This document shows, in pieces, positions 11,093-20,073 of a DNA stretch of 64,000 nucleotides. This stretch comes from Pseudomonas sp. GD03944. GTDB taxonomy: Bacteria; Pseudomonadota; Gammaproteobacteria; Pseudomonadales; Pseudomonadaceae. Every line of letters starts with the position of its first letter. The first letter of the stretch is position 1. The notes under the pieces were generated by a model that was not told the origin of the DNA, did not search any database, and saw only the letters and a list, made by a program, of their open reading frames with translations. The position numbers were made by a program, and so were the translations under genes. Where the stretch lies: contig NZ_JAOCAH010000009.1 in the NCBI RefSeq assembly GCF_029839275.1, positions 1 through 64,000 on the forward strand, given 5' to 3'.

Positions 11093-12274
11093 ATGCCCCG
11101 TATCGGAACCCCGCTGTCGCCGAGCGCGACCCGTGTCTTGCTTTGTGGCTCTGGCGAGCTCGGCAAGGAAGTGGTGATCGAACTGCAGCGCCTCGGTGTC
11201 GAGGTGATCGCGGTGGATCGCTACGCCAATGCCCCGGCCATGCAGGTTGCCCATCGCAGTCACGTGGTCAACATGCTCGACGGTGCCGCCCTGCGTGCCG
11301 TGATCGAACTGGAGAAGCCGCACTACATCGTGCCGGAGATCGAGGCGATCGCCACCGCGACCCTGGTAGAGCTGGAAAACGAAGGCTACACCGTGATCCC
11401 CAGCGCCCGCGCTGCGCAGCTGACCATGAATCGCGAAGGCATTCGTCGCCTGGCGGCCGAGGAGCTGGGCCTGCCGACCTCGCCGTACCAGTTCGCCGAC
11501 TCCTTCGAGGAGTGCCAGGCCGCCGTCGAGAAAATCGGTTTCCCGTGCCTGATCAAGCCGATCATGAGCTCCTCGGGCAAGGGCCAGTCGCTGCTCAAAG
11601 GCATCGATGACCTGCAGGCCGCGTGGGATTACGCCCAGGCTGGTGGCCGTGCCGGCAAGGGCCGGGTGATCGTCGAGGGCTTCGTCGACTTCGACTACGA
11701 AATTGCGCTGCTCACCGTGCGTCATGCCGGTGGCACCACCTTCTGTGCGCCAGTGGGGCACCGTCAGGTCAAGGGCGACTACCAGGAATCCTGGCAGCCG
11801 CAGCCCATGAGCCCGAAAGCCCAGGCTGAAGCCGAGCGCATCGCCCTGGCCGTCACCGGCTCCCTGGGTGGCCGCGGCTTGTTTGGCGTCGAGCTGTTCG
11901 TCAAAGGCGACCAGGTGTGGTTCTGCGAAATCTCGCCGCGCCCGCACGACACCGGCCTGGTGACCCTGATTTCCCAGGACCTGTCCGAGTTCGCCCTGCA
12001 TGCCCGCGCCATTCTCGGTCTGCCGATTCCGGTGATTCGCCAGAACGGCCCGTCCGCCTCGGCGGTGGTGCTGGTCGAGGGCGAGTCGCAGCAGGTCAGC
12101 TTCGGCAACCTGGGCGCTGCCCTGGCTGAGCCGGACACTGCGCTGCGTCTGTTTGGCAAGCCGGAAGTCAGTGGTCAGCGCCGCATGGGCGTCGCCCTGG
12201 CCCGTGACGAATCGCTGGAAGCGGCCCGCGCCAAGGCGACCCGTGCAGCGAAGGCGGTCAACGTCGAGTTGTGA
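11093..12274 (+). CDS. purT: Formate-dependent GAR transformylase PurT
   Basis: PurT makes formyl-GAR from GAR, formate and ATP, an alternative to PurN in purine synthesis. The 393-residue ATP-grasp protein has the N-terminal nucleotide fold ([12 protein letters not shown]), the grasp loop SSSGKGQS, and the metal/ATP part [12 protein letters not shown]. The start at MPRIGTPL follows AAGGAA. The longer open frame from 10892 overlaps the DUF1289 gene and is not used. Confidence 0.97.
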   Translation: MPRIGTPLSPSATRVLLCGSGELGKEVVIELQRLGVEVIAVDRYANAPAMQVAHRSHVVNMLDGAALRAVIELEKPHYIVPEIEAIATATLVELENEGYTVIPSARAAQLTMNREGIRRLAAEELGLPTSPYQFADSFEECQAAVEKIGFPCLIKPIMSSSGKGQSLLKGIDDLQAAWDYAQAGGRAGKGRVIVEGFVDFDYEIALLTVRHAGGTTFCAPVGHRQVKGDYQESWQPQPMSPKAQAEAERIALAVTGSLGGRGLFGVELFVKGDQVWFCEISPRPHDTGLVTLISQDLSEFALHARAILGLPIPVIRQNGPSASAVVLVEGESQQVSFGNLGAALAEPDTALRLFGKPEVSGQRRMGVALARDESLEAARAKATRAAKAVNVEL

Positions 12275-13002
12275 TGCGCGGGCGGGCCATTGCCTGGTGG
12301 CTGGCGGCACTGTTCGTGCTGCCGCTGGCCATGCCGCTGGCGCTGCAGACAAAGCGCCGTGCCCTGAGGCTGGCACCGGCCGCCGGCCCGATCCAGGGCG
12401 TGGCGGGTAGCGAGTGGCGCGGCGAGCCGTTGCGTTTGCTGCTGGTGGGGGAGTCCACCGTGGCTGGTGTCGGCGTCAGTTGCCAGCAGCAGGCGCTGGC
12501 CGGCTGCCTGGCGCAGGAGCTGGCGGCTCGCTGTCGTCGCCCGGTGCACTGGCGCGCCTGCGGCGAAAACGGCATCACCGCTGTCGAGGCCTGCGAGCGG
12601 CTATTGCCGCAAGGGCTGGCCGAACCTGCCGATCTGGTGCTACTGGTCTTCGGCGTCAATGACACCACGCACCTGACGCCTCTGGCCCGCTGGGAAGCCT
12701 CGTTGACCTGTCTGGTCGATCGCTTTTCTGCCGAGGGTGCCCAGGTGATGCTGAGCGCGGTTCCGCCCCTGCAGCACTTTTCTGCGTTGCCGTGGCTGTT
12801 GCGGGGCGTGTTGGGTGCGCGTGCGGCGCTGCTGGATGAGTGTGTGCGGCGCGTGGCCGAGCCGCGTGGCGCGACCCATTGCCCGATGGCGCTGATGTTC
12901 TCGCCGGACTTTCTCGCGGTGGACGGTTATCACCCGTCTGCACTCGGCTACCGCCTCTGGGCGCAAGGCCTGGCCGAAACGATCATGCCGTCTGCCGGCT
13001 GA
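12274..13002 (+). CDS. SGNH/GDSL-family hydrolase
   Basis: A 242-residue protein with an N-terminal hydrophobic segment (residues 6-25, signal or anchor) and an SGNH esterase domain: block I LLVGEST (Ser61), block III GVND, and block V DGYHPS with the catalytic Asp-His pair. The ATG overlaps the purT stop by one base (TGATG), so it is coupled to purT. A GTG at 12271 is an alternative start. Substrate unknown; likely a periplasmic or membrane-attached esterase. Confidence 0.8.
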   Translation: MRGRAIAWWLAALFVLPLAMPLALQTKRRALRLAPAAGPIQGVAGSEWRGEPLRLLLVGESTVAGVGVSCQQQALAGCLAQELAARCRRPVHWRACGENGITAVEACERLLPQGLAEPADLVLLVFGVNDTTHLTPLARWEASLTCLVDRFSAEGAQVMLSAVPPLQHFSALPWLLRGVLGARAALLDECVRRVAEPRGATHCPMALMFSPDFLAVDGYHPSALGYRLWAQGLAETIMPSAG

Positions 13003-13044
13003 GCGCGCTGCACGGGGCGGCGGTCAGCCGCAACAAGCATCTGA

Positions 13045-13845
13045 TTAAACGTGCAGGATGAATTCGCGGACCAACTTGCTGCCGAAGTACGCCAGCATCA
13101 GCAGGCAGAAGCCTGCCAGCGTCCAGCGGATGGCTTTGTGGCCGCGCCAGCCCAGTTGATGGCGGCCCCACAGGAGCACGGCGAACACCACCCAGGCGAA
13201 GCAGGAAAGGATGGTCTTGTGGGCCAGGTGCTGGGCGAACAGGTCGTCGATGAACAGCGCGCCCGACAGCAGCGACAGCGACAGCATCAGCCAGCCGCCC
13301 CAGAGGAAACCGAACAGCAGGCTTTCCATGGTCTGCAGGGGCGGGAAGTGCCGGATCAGGCCCGATGGATGCTTGTGCTTGAGCTGATGGTCCTGCAGCA
13401 ACAGCAGCAGCGACTGGAATACCGCAATGGTCAGCAGGCCGTAGGCGAGCACGGAGAGCAGGATGTGCGCCAGTATACCCGGGCCTTCGTTGATCGGTTG
13501 CAGGGTGCCGCTGGGGGCGAATTGCGCCAGCAGCACGGTCAACGCGCCGAGCGGGAACAGCAACAACAGCAGGTTTTCCACCGGAATGCGCAGCGACGCC
13601 AGCAGGGTCAGCAGGATCACGGCGTAGGCGATCAGGCTGGAGGCATTGAAGAAGTCCAGTGCCAGGCCGGCGGTGTTGTACATCTGCAGGAACAGGCTGC
13701 CGCCGTGGAAGAACAGCGCGAGCACGCCGAACAGGGCCAGCAGGCGCTTGTCGGGTGCGCTGCGGCTGGTCAGGCGCAGGCCTTGGTACGTGGCGGCGCC
13801 GGCGTAGAGGCAGGCGGCGGCGAGGGTGGGCAGCAGAGGGTGCAT
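13045..13845 (-). CDS. ypjD: Cytochrome c assembly (CcsA)-family membrane protein YpjD
   Basis: A 266-residue membrane protein with about eight hydrophobic segments, matching the CcsA/YpjD family encoded next to ffh in gamma-proteobacteria. The start MHPLLPTL is selected because it has an AAGGAC site seven bases upstream and begins the first membrane segment; the open frame to 14010 would overlap the ffh promoter. Its role in cytochrome maturation is unproved for YpjD. It is divergent from ffh. Confidence 0.85.
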   Translation of the reverse strand: MHPLLPTLAAACLYAGAATYQGLRLTSRSAPDKRLLALFGVLALFFHGGSLFLQMYNTAGLALDFFNASSLIAYAVILLTLLASLRIPVENLLLLLFPLGALTVLLAQFAPSGTLQPINEGPGILAHILLSVLAYGLLTIAVFQSLLLLLQDHQLKHKHPSGLIRHFPPLQTMESLLFGFLWGGWLMLSLSLLSGALFIDDLFAQHLAHKTILSCFAWVVFAVLLWGRHQLGWRGHKAIRWTLAGFCLLMLAYFGSKLVREFILHV

Positions 13846-13960
13846 AAGTCCTTGGTGGGCAAGCCCGAAAGGCGCTGAGTGTGGCATATACGACTGCTGC
13901 ACGAAAGACTGTGCTGCGTGCGCCATTCGACGCTCCTGAGGGCTCGCCGATAAAGTTCCC

Positions 13961-13988
13961 TCAACACCCGGCGACTCTTGGTTATAAT
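13961..13988 (+). promoter_or_regulatory. Sigma-70 promoter of ffh
   Basis: -35 TCAACA (13961-13966), 16-bp spacer, perfect -10 TATAAT (13983-13988), giving a leader of about 50 bases before the ffh ATG. Confidence 0.7.
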
Positions 13989-14043
13989 CCGCGACTTGCT
14001 GCAAGCCCACCCCTCGGCTCCATGGGGCCTGAAAGGAACGTGC

Positions 14044-15423
14044 ATGTTCGAAAATCTAACGGATCGTCTGTCGCAGACCCTGCGTAATGTCACCGGCAAG
14101 GCCAAGCTGACGGAAGACAACATCAAAGACACGCTGCGCGAAGTGCGCATGGCCCTGCTCGAGGCGGACGTCGCGCTGCCGGTGGTCAAGGACTTCGTCA
14201 ACAAGGTCAAGGACCGTGCGGTCGGCACCGAGGTGTCGAAGAGCCTGACCCCGGGCCAGGCGTTCGTGAAGATCGTCCGTGCCGAACTCGAAGCCCTGAT
14301 GGGCGAAGCCAACGAAGACCTCGCGCTCGCTGTCGCGCCGCCTGCCGTGGTGCTGATGGCCGGCCTGCAGGGTGCGGGCAAGACCACCACCGCCGGCAAG
14401 CTCGCGCGCTTCCTCAAGGAGCGCAAGAAGAAGACCGTGATGGTCGTCTCCGCTGACGTTTACCGCCCGGCAGCGATCAAGCAGCTGGAAACCCTGGCCA
14501 CCGACATCGGCGTGACGTTCTTCCCGTCCGATATCAGTCAGAAGCCGGTGGCGATCGCCGAGGCGGCGATCAAGGAAGCCAAGCTCAAGTTCATCGATGT
14601 GGTGATCCTCGATACCGCCGGTCGCCTGGCGGTCGATGCCGAGATGATGGCCGAGATCCAGGCCCTGCACGCTGCGGTCAAGCCGGTCGAGACGCTGTTC
14701 GTGGTCGATGCCATGACCGGCCAGGACGCGGCCAACACCGCCAAGGCCTTCGCCGACGCGCTGCCGCTGACCGGTGTGGTCCTGACCAAGGTCGACGGCG
14801 ATGCCCGGGGCGGTGCGGCACTTTCCGTGCGCCACATCACCGGCAAGCCGATCAAGTTCATCGGTATGGGCGAGAAGAGCGAAGCGCTGGAGCCGTTCCA
14901 CCCGGACCGCATCGCCTCGCGCATTCTCGGCATGGGTGACGTGCTCAGCCTGATCGAGCAGGCCGAGCAGACCCTCGACCGGGAAAAGGCCGAGAAACTC
15001 ACCAAGAAGCTGAAGAAGGGCAAGGGTTTCGACCTGGAAGACTTCCGCGACCAGCTGCAGCAGATGAAGAACATGGGTGGCCTGGGCGGCCTGATGGACA
15101 AGCTGCCGCAGATGGGCGGGGTCAACCTCGCGCAGATGGGCAACGCCCAGGGCGCCGCCGAGAAGCAGTTCAAGCAGATGGAAGCCATCATCAATTCGAT
15201 GACCCCTGCAGAGCGTCGCGACCCGGACATGATCAGTGGCTCGCGCAAGCGCCGTATCGCGCTGGGTTCGGGGACTCAGGTCCAGGACATCGGTCGCCTG
15301 ATCAAGCAGCACAAACAGATGCAGAAGATGATGAAGAAATTCACCGCCAAGGGCGGCATGGCCAAGATGATGCGCGGCATGGGCGGTATGTTGCCCGGCG
15401 GCGGGGGCATGCCGAAGTTCTGA
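14044..15423 (+). CDS. ffh: Signal recognition particle protein Ffh
   Basis: Ffh binds 4.5S RNA and signal sequences and targets nascent membrane proteins to FtsY. The 459-residue protein shows the N domain (1-90), the GTPase domain with the P-loop GLQGAGKT (107-114), DTAGR and TKVDGDARGG, and a methionine-rich M domain from about residue 330 (QMKNMGGLGGLMDKL, then MQKMMKKF and the MRGMGGML tail). The start MFENLTD is standard for the family. Confidence 0.97.
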   Translation: MFENLTDRLSQTLRNVTGKAKLTEDNIKDTLREVRMALLEADVALPVVKDFVNKVKDRAVGTEVSKSLTPGQAFVKIVRAELEALMGEANEDLALAVAPPAVVLMAGLQGAGKTTTAGKLARFLKERKKKTVMVVSADVYRPAAIKQLETLATDIGVTFFPSDISQKPVAIAEAAIKEAKLKFIDVVILDTAGRLAVDAEMMAEIQALHAAVKPVETLFVVDAMTGQDAANTAKAFADALPLTGVVLTKVDGDARGGAALSVRHITGKPIKFIGMGEKSEALEPFHPDRIASRILGMGDVLSLIEQAEQTLDREKAEKLTKKLKKGKGFDLEDFRDQLQQMKNMGGLGGLMDKLPQMGGVNLAQMGNAQGAAEKQFKQMEAIINSMTPAERRDPDMISGSRKRRIALGSGTQVQDIGRLIKQHKQMQKMMKKFTAKGGMAKMMRGMGGMLPGGGGMPKF

Positions 15424-15436
15424 CCCGGGCGTTGAG

Positions 15437-15464
15437 CCGTGACGGTGCCCGGCTGCCGTCACGG
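15437..15464 (+). terminator. Hairpin after ffh
   Basis: Perfect 9-bp stem CCGTGACGG (15437-15445) with CCGTCACGG (15456-15464), 10-base loop. No T run follows, so it may be a weak terminator or an mRNA 3'-end stabiliser. Confidence 0.5.
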
Positions 15465-15506
15465 TGTGTCTCGAATGACCCGCCGATGGGTGGGTGAAAA
15501 AGAGAT

Positions 15507-15534
15507 TTGCAAAAAGCTGGATAATCCTTAGAAT
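15507..15534 (+). promoter_or_regulatory. Sigma-70 promoter of the rpsP operon
   Basis: -35 TTGCAA (15507-15512), 16-bp spacer, -10 TAGAAT (15529-15534), with the rpsP ATG 73 bp downstream of the -10 box. Confidence 0.65.
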
Positions 15535-15607
15535 ATGCGGCCTTTCGGGCCTAGTGCCCTATGCTTGCATTTCAGTTTTGCAGCACCGACTACAGGAACG
15601 AAGTTCA

Positions 15608-15859
15608 ATGGTAACCATCCGTCTTGCTCGTGGCGGCTCCAAAAAGCGCCCCTTCTACCACCTGACCGTGACCAACAGCCGCAATGCGCGCGACGGTCGC
15701 TTCGTAGAGCGTATCGGCTTCTTCAACCCGATCGCTTCGGGCGCTGAAGTGAAGCTGTCTGTGAATCAAGAGCGTGCTACCTACTGGCTGAGCCAGGGTG
15801 CACAGCCGTCTGAGCGCGTTGCTCAGCTGCTCAAGGAAGCTGCCAAGGCTGCTGCCTAA
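15608..15859 (+). CDS. rpsP: 30S ribosomal protein bS16
   Basis: An 83-residue ribosomal protein S16 with the typical start [18 protein letters not shown] and VERIGFFNP. It assembles early in the 30S body. First gene of the rpsP-rimM-trmD-rplS operon; rimM begins eight bases after its stop. The in-frame extension back to 15494 crosses the promoter and is not used. Confidence 0.98.
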   Translation: MVTIRLARGGSKKRPFYHLTVTNSRNARDGRFVERIGFFNPIASGAEVKLSVNQERATYWLSQGAQPSERVAQLLKEAAKAAA

Positions 15860-15867
15860 GCACTTCT

Positions 15868-16404
15868 ATGAGCACGATGCCGGCCCCAGCCGAGGATCTT
15901 ATCGTTCTCGGCAAGATTGTTTCGGTGCATGGCATACGAGGTGAGGTAAAGGTGTACTCCTTTACGGACCCTGTGGATAACGTGCTCGATTACCGCCGTT
16001 GGACGCTCAAGCGTGACAACGAGGTAAAGCAGGTCGAAGTAACCAGTGGCCGCCTGCAAGGCAAGGTCCTGGTGGCGAAGTTGAAGGGCCTCGATGACCG
16101 CGAAGTGGCACGTACCTTTGCGGGCTTTGAAATTTGTGTGCCCCGTGGCGAGCTGCCGGAACTGAGCGATGGCGAGTTCTACTGGTATCAGTTGGAAGGT
16201 CTCAAGGTCATTGACCAGGCAGGGCAGTTGCTCGGCAAGGTCGACCATCTGTTCGAGACCGGTGCCAACGATGTAATGGTGGTCAAACCCTGCGCCGACA
16301 GCCTGGATGATCGTGAGCGCCTGCTGCCCTATACGGAGCAGTGCGTGTTGTCGATCGACCTGAGTGCTGGCGAGATGCGGGTCGACTGGGATGCGGACTT
16401 CTAA
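15868..16404 (+). CDS. rimM: Ribosome maturation factor RimM
   Basis: RimM helps 30S head assembly and binds S19. The 178-residue protein has the N-terminal RimM barrel ([20 protein letters not shown]) and a C-terminal PRC-barrel-like part ([11 protein letters not shown], then GANDVMVV and LLPY). It sits eight bases after rpsP and five bases before trmD. Confidence 0.97.
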   Translation: MSTMPAPAEDLIVLGKIVSVHGIRGEVKVYSFTDPVDNVLDYRRWTLKRDNEVKQVEVTSGRLQGKVLVAKLKGLDDREVARTFAGFEICVPRGELPELSDGEFYWYQLEGLKVIDQAGQLLGKVDHLFETGANDVMVVKPCADSLDDRERLLPYTEQCVLSIDLSAGEMRVDWDADF

Positions 16405-16409
16405 GCGAC

Positions 16410-17162
16410 ATGGCTAGCCTGCGCGTCGAGGTCATCACGCTGTTCCCGGAAATGTTTGCCGCCATCAGCGAATACGGCATTACCAGTCGCGCGGTGAAGC
16501 AGGGGTTGATGCAACTGACCTGCTGGAATCCGCGGAGCTACACCACGGATCGTCATCACACCGTTGATGACCGGCCCTTTGGTGGTGGCCCTGGCATGGT
16601 GATGAAGATCAAGCCGCTGGAAGATGCTTTGCTCGATGCGAAGCAGGCTGCCGGTGGTGAGGCCAAGGTGATCTACCTGTCGCCTCAGGGTCGCCAGCTG
16701 ACTCAGTCAGCAGTACGCGAACTGGCGAACGAGGAGCGATTGATCCTCATCGCGGGTCGCTACGAAGGCATCGATGAGCGCTTTATCGAAGCGCATGTCG
16801 ATGAAGAATGGTCGATCGGGGATTACGTCCTGTCTGGCGGTGAGCTGCCAGCCATGGTGCTGATCGATGCGGTAACGCGCCTTTTGCCTGGTGCATTGGG
16901 TCATGCAGACTCGGCCGAGGAGGACTCCTTTACGGATGGCCTGCTCGACTGCCCGCACTACACCCGTCCGGAGGTGTATGCGGATAAACGTGTTCCTGAC
17001 GTGTTGCTTAGTGGCAACCACGAACACATCCGGCGCTGGCGTTTGCAGCAGTCCCTTGGTCGGACCTGGGAACGCCGTGTCGATCTTCTGGATAGCCGCT
17101 CGCTTTCTGGGGAAGAGAAGAAGCTGCTGGAGGAATACATCCGCCAGCGGGACGATAGTTAA
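16410..17162 (+). CDS. trmD: tRNA (guanine-37-N1)-methyltransferase TrmD
   Basis: TrmD methylates G37 of tRNAs read by CNN codons and so prevents frameshifting. The 250-residue SPOUT enzyme shows the N-terminal ITLFPEMF, the [10 protein letters not shown] segment, and the knot that binds AdoMet (YLSPQGR, then GRYEGIDER and [12 protein letters not shown]). The ATG at 16410 follows rimM by five bases; the longer frame from 16341 overlaps rimM. Confidence 0.98.
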   Translation: MASLRVEVITLFPEMFAAISEYGITSRAVKQGLMQLTCWNPRSYTTDRHHTVDDRPFGGGPGMVMKIKPLEDALLDAKQAAGGEAKVIYLSPQGRQLTQSAVRELANEERLILIAGRYEGIDERFIEAHVDEEWSIGDYVLSGGELPAMVLIDAVTRLLPGALGHADSAEEDSFTDGLLDCPHYTRPEVYADKRVPDVLLSGNHEHIRRWRLQQSLGRTWERRVDLLDSRSLSGEEKKLLEEYIRQRDDS

Positions 17163-17203
17163 CGTATCGATGACCGGCCAGAGGCCTGTCTTAGGAGCGC
17201 AGC

Positions 17204-17554
17204 ATGACCAACAAGATTATTCAGCAGATCGAAGCTGAGCAGATGAGCAAAGAGATCCCGACTTTCGCACCGGGCGACACCGTTGTCGTTCAGGTTAAAG
17301 TGAAAGAAGGTGATCGTCAGCGTCTGCAGGCGTTCGAAGGCGTTGTTATCGCCAAGCGTAACCGTGGTCTGAACAGTGCCTTCACTGTTCGCAAGATCTC
17401 CAACGGTGTTGGCGTTGAGCGTACTTTCCAGACCTACAGCCCGCTGGTCGACAGCCTGGCTGTCAAGCGTCGCGGTGACGTTCGCAAGGCCAAGCTGTAC
17501 TACCTCCGCGACCTGTCCGGCAAGGCAGCTCGCATCAAGGAGAAGCTGGTCTAA
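17204..17554 (+). CDS. rplS: 50S ribosomal protein bL19
   Basis: A 116-residue L19 with [17 protein letters not shown] and the C-terminal [10 protein letters not shown]. It lies at the 30S-50S interface. Last gene of the S16 operon, with a GGAG site before the ATG and a strong terminator after it. Confidence 0.98.
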   Translation: MTNKIIQQIEAEQMSKEIPTFAPGDTVVVQVKVKEGDRQRLQAFEGVVIAKRNRGLNSAFTVRKISNGVGVERTFQTYSPLVDSLAVKRRGDVRKAKLYYLRDLSGKAARIKEKLV

Positions 17555-17571
17555 GACCGGTTTCCCTTCCC

Positions 17572-17599
17572 AAAAAAGCAGCCTTCGGGCTGCTTTTTT
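17572..17599 (+). terminator. Terminator of the rpsP-rplS operon
   Basis: Stem GCAGCC (17578-17583) with GGCTGC (17588-17593), TTCG loop, preceded by six A and followed by six T. Confidence 0.92.
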
Positions 17600-17695
17600 C
17601 GTTTATGGGCTCGGCTGCAGGCCTTATCGGTTGCCTGATCCGCTGCGCCTTTCCGCATTCACGGCGCCGTACGGCGCGCTATCGATCGATTGGCC

Positions 17696-18115
17696 ATGAC
17701 CCCGAGAGAGCAGGAAATCCAGCGCCGCACGGCATTGTCGGAAACCCGTGTCACCAAGGCGGTATTCCCGCCGACCACCAACCACCACAACACCCTGTTC
17801 GGTGGTACTGCACTGGCCTGGATGGACGAAGTGTCGTTCATCGCCGCGACGCGCTTCTGCCGGTTGTCGCTGGTCACGGTGTCCTCCGATCGCATCGACT
17901 TCAACCACGCGATTCCTGCCGGTTCCATCGTCGAGCTGGTCGGGCGGGTGATCAAGGTGGGCAATACCAGCCTGAAGGTCGAAGTCGAGGTGTTCGTCGA
18001 AAGCATGTACAGCGACGGCCGGGAGCGCGCCATCAATGGGGTGTTCAGTTTCGTGGCCATCGACGAAGACAAGAAGCCGATTCCGGTGCTGCCCGGGTTC
18101 CCGGCAGACGCCTGA
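17696..18115 (+). CDS. Acyl-CoA thioesterase, hotdog fold (YciA-type)
   Basis: A 139-residue single hotdog-domain protein with the YciA/cytosolic acyl-CoA hydrolase pattern HHNTLFGGTALAWMDE (residues 27-42 region) and FNHAIPAGS. It hydrolyses acyl-CoA to free acid and CoA; chain-length preference cannot be read. The ATG at 17696 is preferred over a TTG six bases upstream. It lies between the L19 terminator and xerD. Confidence 0.88.
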   Translation: MTPREQEIQRRTALSETRVTKAVFPPTTNHHNTLFGGTALAWMDEVSFIAATRFCRLSLVTVSSDRIDFNHAIPAGSIVELVGRVIKVGNTSLKVEVEVFVESMYSDGRERAINGVFSFVAIDEDKKPIPVLPGFPADA

Positions 18116-18211
18116 TCGCGAGCGGCTGGCGGCCCGCGCCCGTGCTGTGGAACACTACTCGTGGCGCCTGCGAGGCGCCGCTGTCCCTGTCTCCTGCATA
18201 AGTAGCTGCCG

Positions 18212-19108
18212 ATGCCCACTCTGGAACACCCGCTGATCGACAGGTTTCTCGAGGCGATCTGGTTCGAAAAAGGCCTGTCGGCTCACACCCGTTCGGCGTA
18301 TCGCAGCGACCTCGGGCATTTCAACGTATGGTTGTCCGAACGGGGTCTGCAGCTGGAAAGCGTCGGCCGTGATGCGATTCTCGATCACCTCGCCTGGCGC
18401 CTGAATGAAGGCTACAAGGTGCGCTCCACGGCGCGTTTCATTTCCGGGTTGCGCGGGTTCTACCGCTTCCTGTTGCGCGAAGGTGTGATCGACCTCGATC
18501 CGACCCTGCAGGTCGACCTGCCGCAGTTGGGGCGCCCGTTGCCCAAGTCGCTGTCTGAGGCGGACGTCGAGGCGCTGTTGGCGGCCCCCGAACTGGACGA
18601 CCCCATCGGCCTGCGCGACCGCGCCATGCTTGAAGTGCTCTATGCGTGCGGCCTGCGGGTCAGCGAGCTGATCGCCCTGACCCTGGAGCAGGTAAATCTG
18701 CGCCAGGGCGTGTTGCGCGTGTTCGGCAAGGGCAGCAAGGAACGTCTGGTGCCGCTGGGGGAGGAGGCGATCGTCTGGATCGAGCGCTACATGCGCGAGG
18801 CCCGGCCGTTTCTGCTCGACGGCAAGCCCAGTGACGTGATGTTTCCCAGCCTGCGCGGCGAGCAGATGACCCGCCAGACCTTCTGGCACCGGATCAAGCA
18901 CCAGGCGAAAGTCGCCGGTATCGCCAAGAACCTGTCGCCGCATACCCTGCGCCATGCCTTCGCCACGCACCTGCTCAATCATGGCGCCGACCTGCGGGTG
19001 GTGCAGATGCTGCTCGGTCACAGCGACCTGTCCACCACCCAGATCTACACCCATATCGCCCGGGCTCGGTTGCAGGAGCTGCATGCTACCCATCACCCGC
19101 GGGGCTGA
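18212..19108 (+). CDS. xerD: Tyrosine recombinase XerD
   Basis: XerD with XerC resolves chromosome dimers at dif. The 298-residue protein has a SAM-like N-terminal DNA-binding domain (1-100) and the full catalytic set: Arg149 (CGLRVSEL), Lys173, His244 and Arg247 (HTLRHAFATH), His270 (LGHSDLST) and Tyr279. Its place directly upstream of dsbC and hom is the usual Pseudomonas arrangement, so it is the housekeeping recombinase, not a phage integrase. Confidence 0.97.
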   Translation: MPTLEHPLIDRFLEAIWFEKGLSAHTRSAYRSDLGHFNVWLSERGLQLESVGRDAILDHLAWRLNEGYKVRSTARFISGLRGFYRFLLREGVIDLDPTLQVDLPQLGRPLPKSLSEADVEALLAAPELDDPIGLRDRAMLEVLYACGLRVSELIALTLEQVNLRQGVLRVFGKGSKERLVPLGEEAIVWIERYMREARPFLLDGKPSDVMFPSLRGEQMTRQTFWHRIKHQAKVAGIAKNLSPHTLRHAFATHLLNHGADLRVVQMLLGHSDLSTTQIYTHIARARLQELHATHHPRG

Positions 19109-19234
19109 GGCCGGTGGCGCTGTGATCCATTGGTGATCCTGAGACATCCGTTCAGCCTGCTGCGGTCGGCCTTGGCGGGCTTCTATGGTAGGCTTCGCCA
19201 TCATCCGTGAGTCCGTCGTTCGACAGGAGTATCC

Positions 19235-19960
19235 ATGCGCGTGACCCGCCTTTTTGCAGCCGTGGCCCTTGGCCTGGCCAGCAGCCTCAGCCTGGCAGCC
19301 GATCCGGACCAGGCTATTCGCAACAGCCTGCAATCGATCCAGCCGGACCTGCCCATCGAGGCCATCGCCGAGAGCCCGATGCCGGGTGTCTACCAGGTGC
19401 AACTCAAGGGCGGCCGCCAGCTGTACGCCAGCGGTGACGGCCAGTTCCTGATGCAGGGTTACCTCTTTCAGTTCAAGGACGGCAAGGCCATCAACCTGAC
19501 CGAGAAGGAAGAAGTCCTGGGCGTGGCCAAGGAAATCAACGCCATTCCGGCAAAGGAAATGGTGGTGTTCGCTCCGGAGAAGCCGAAGACCCATATCACC
19601 GTGTTCACCGATACCGACTGCGGCTACTGCCAGAAGCTGCACAGCGAAGTGCCGGAGCTCAACCGTCTGGGCGTCGAAGTCCGTTACGTGGCGTTCCCGC
19701 GTCAGGGCCTGAACAGCCCGGCCGCCCAGGAGCTGGTCAACGTCTGGTGCGCCAAGGACCAGAAAGAAGCGATGAACCGCGCCAAGAGCCGCCGCTCGCT
19801 GGATGACGTGCATTGCGACAACCCGGTCGCCAAGCAGTACGAGCTGGGCCAGATGATCGGCGTCAACGGCACGCCTGCCGTGATCCTCGCCAATGGCAAG
19901 ATGATTCCGGGCTACCAGCCGGCGCCGCAACTGGCCAAACTGGCGCTCGAAGCCCAGTAA
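19235..19960 (+). CDS. dsbC: Thiol:disulfide isomerase DsbC
   Basis: DsbC rearranges wrong disulfides in the periplasm and is kept reduced by DsbD. The 241-residue protein has a signal peptide (about 1-21), an N-terminal dimerisation domain and a thioredoxin domain with the active site Cys129-Gly-Tyr-Cys132 (TDTDCGYCQKLH) and the cis-Pro loop GVNGTPAVI. The ATG follows ACAGGAG. Two hairpins follow before hom. Confidence 0.96.
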   Translation: MRVTRLFAAVALGLASSLSLAADPDQAIRNSLQSIQPDLPIEAIAESPMPGVYQVQLKGGRQLYASGDGQFLMQGYLFQFKDGKAINLTEKEEVLGVAKEINAIPAKEMVVFAPEKPKTHITVFTDTDCGYCQKLHSEVPELNRLGVEVRYVAFPRQGLNSPAAQELVNVWCAKDQKEAMNRAKSRRSLDDVHCDNPVAKQYELGQMIGVNGTPAVILANGKMIPGYQPAPQLAKLALEAQ

Positions 19961-19978
19961 TCAGCGCCTTCGCGCTGA

Positions 19979-20007
19979 TTGACTAATAAACAGCCGCTTC
20001 GTAAGGT
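19979..20007 (+). promoter_or_regulatory. Possible hom promoter
   Basis: -35 TTGACT (19979-19984), 17-bp spacer, weak -10 TAAGGT (20002-20007). It is the best match between dsbC and hom. A transcript from here would start just before the 22-bp palindrome at 20023. Confidence 0.35.
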
Positions 20008-20019
20008 GCGGCTCTTTTT
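19992..20019 (+). terminator. Terminator after dsbC
   Basis: Stem AGCCGC (19992-19997) with GCGGCT (20008-20013), followed by C and five T (20015-20019). A further 8-bp hairpin without a T run lies at 19960-19979, beginning in the dsbC stop codon. Confidence 0.7.
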
Positions 20020-20022
20020 CTG

Positions 20023-20048
20023 CGGCCGGAGCATGCTCCGGCCGTTTT
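20023..20048 (+). terminator. Perfect 22-bp palindrome with T run, in the hom leader
   Basis: CGGCCGGAGCA (20023-20033) followed by its exact reverse complement to 20044, then TTTT (20045-20048). It resembles a second terminator of dsbC or an attenuator: the hom start codon is only 26 bases downstream, leaving no room for another promoter after it. Confidence 0.6.
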
Positions 20049-20073
20049 ACGCAGTGCAGATGGGGAGTTCAGA

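Noticed and set aside
18212..19108. Tyrosine recombinase as sign of a prophage or integrative element
   Set aside because: It is XerD by length, residues and position next to dsbC and hom. No att repeats or phage genes are nearby.
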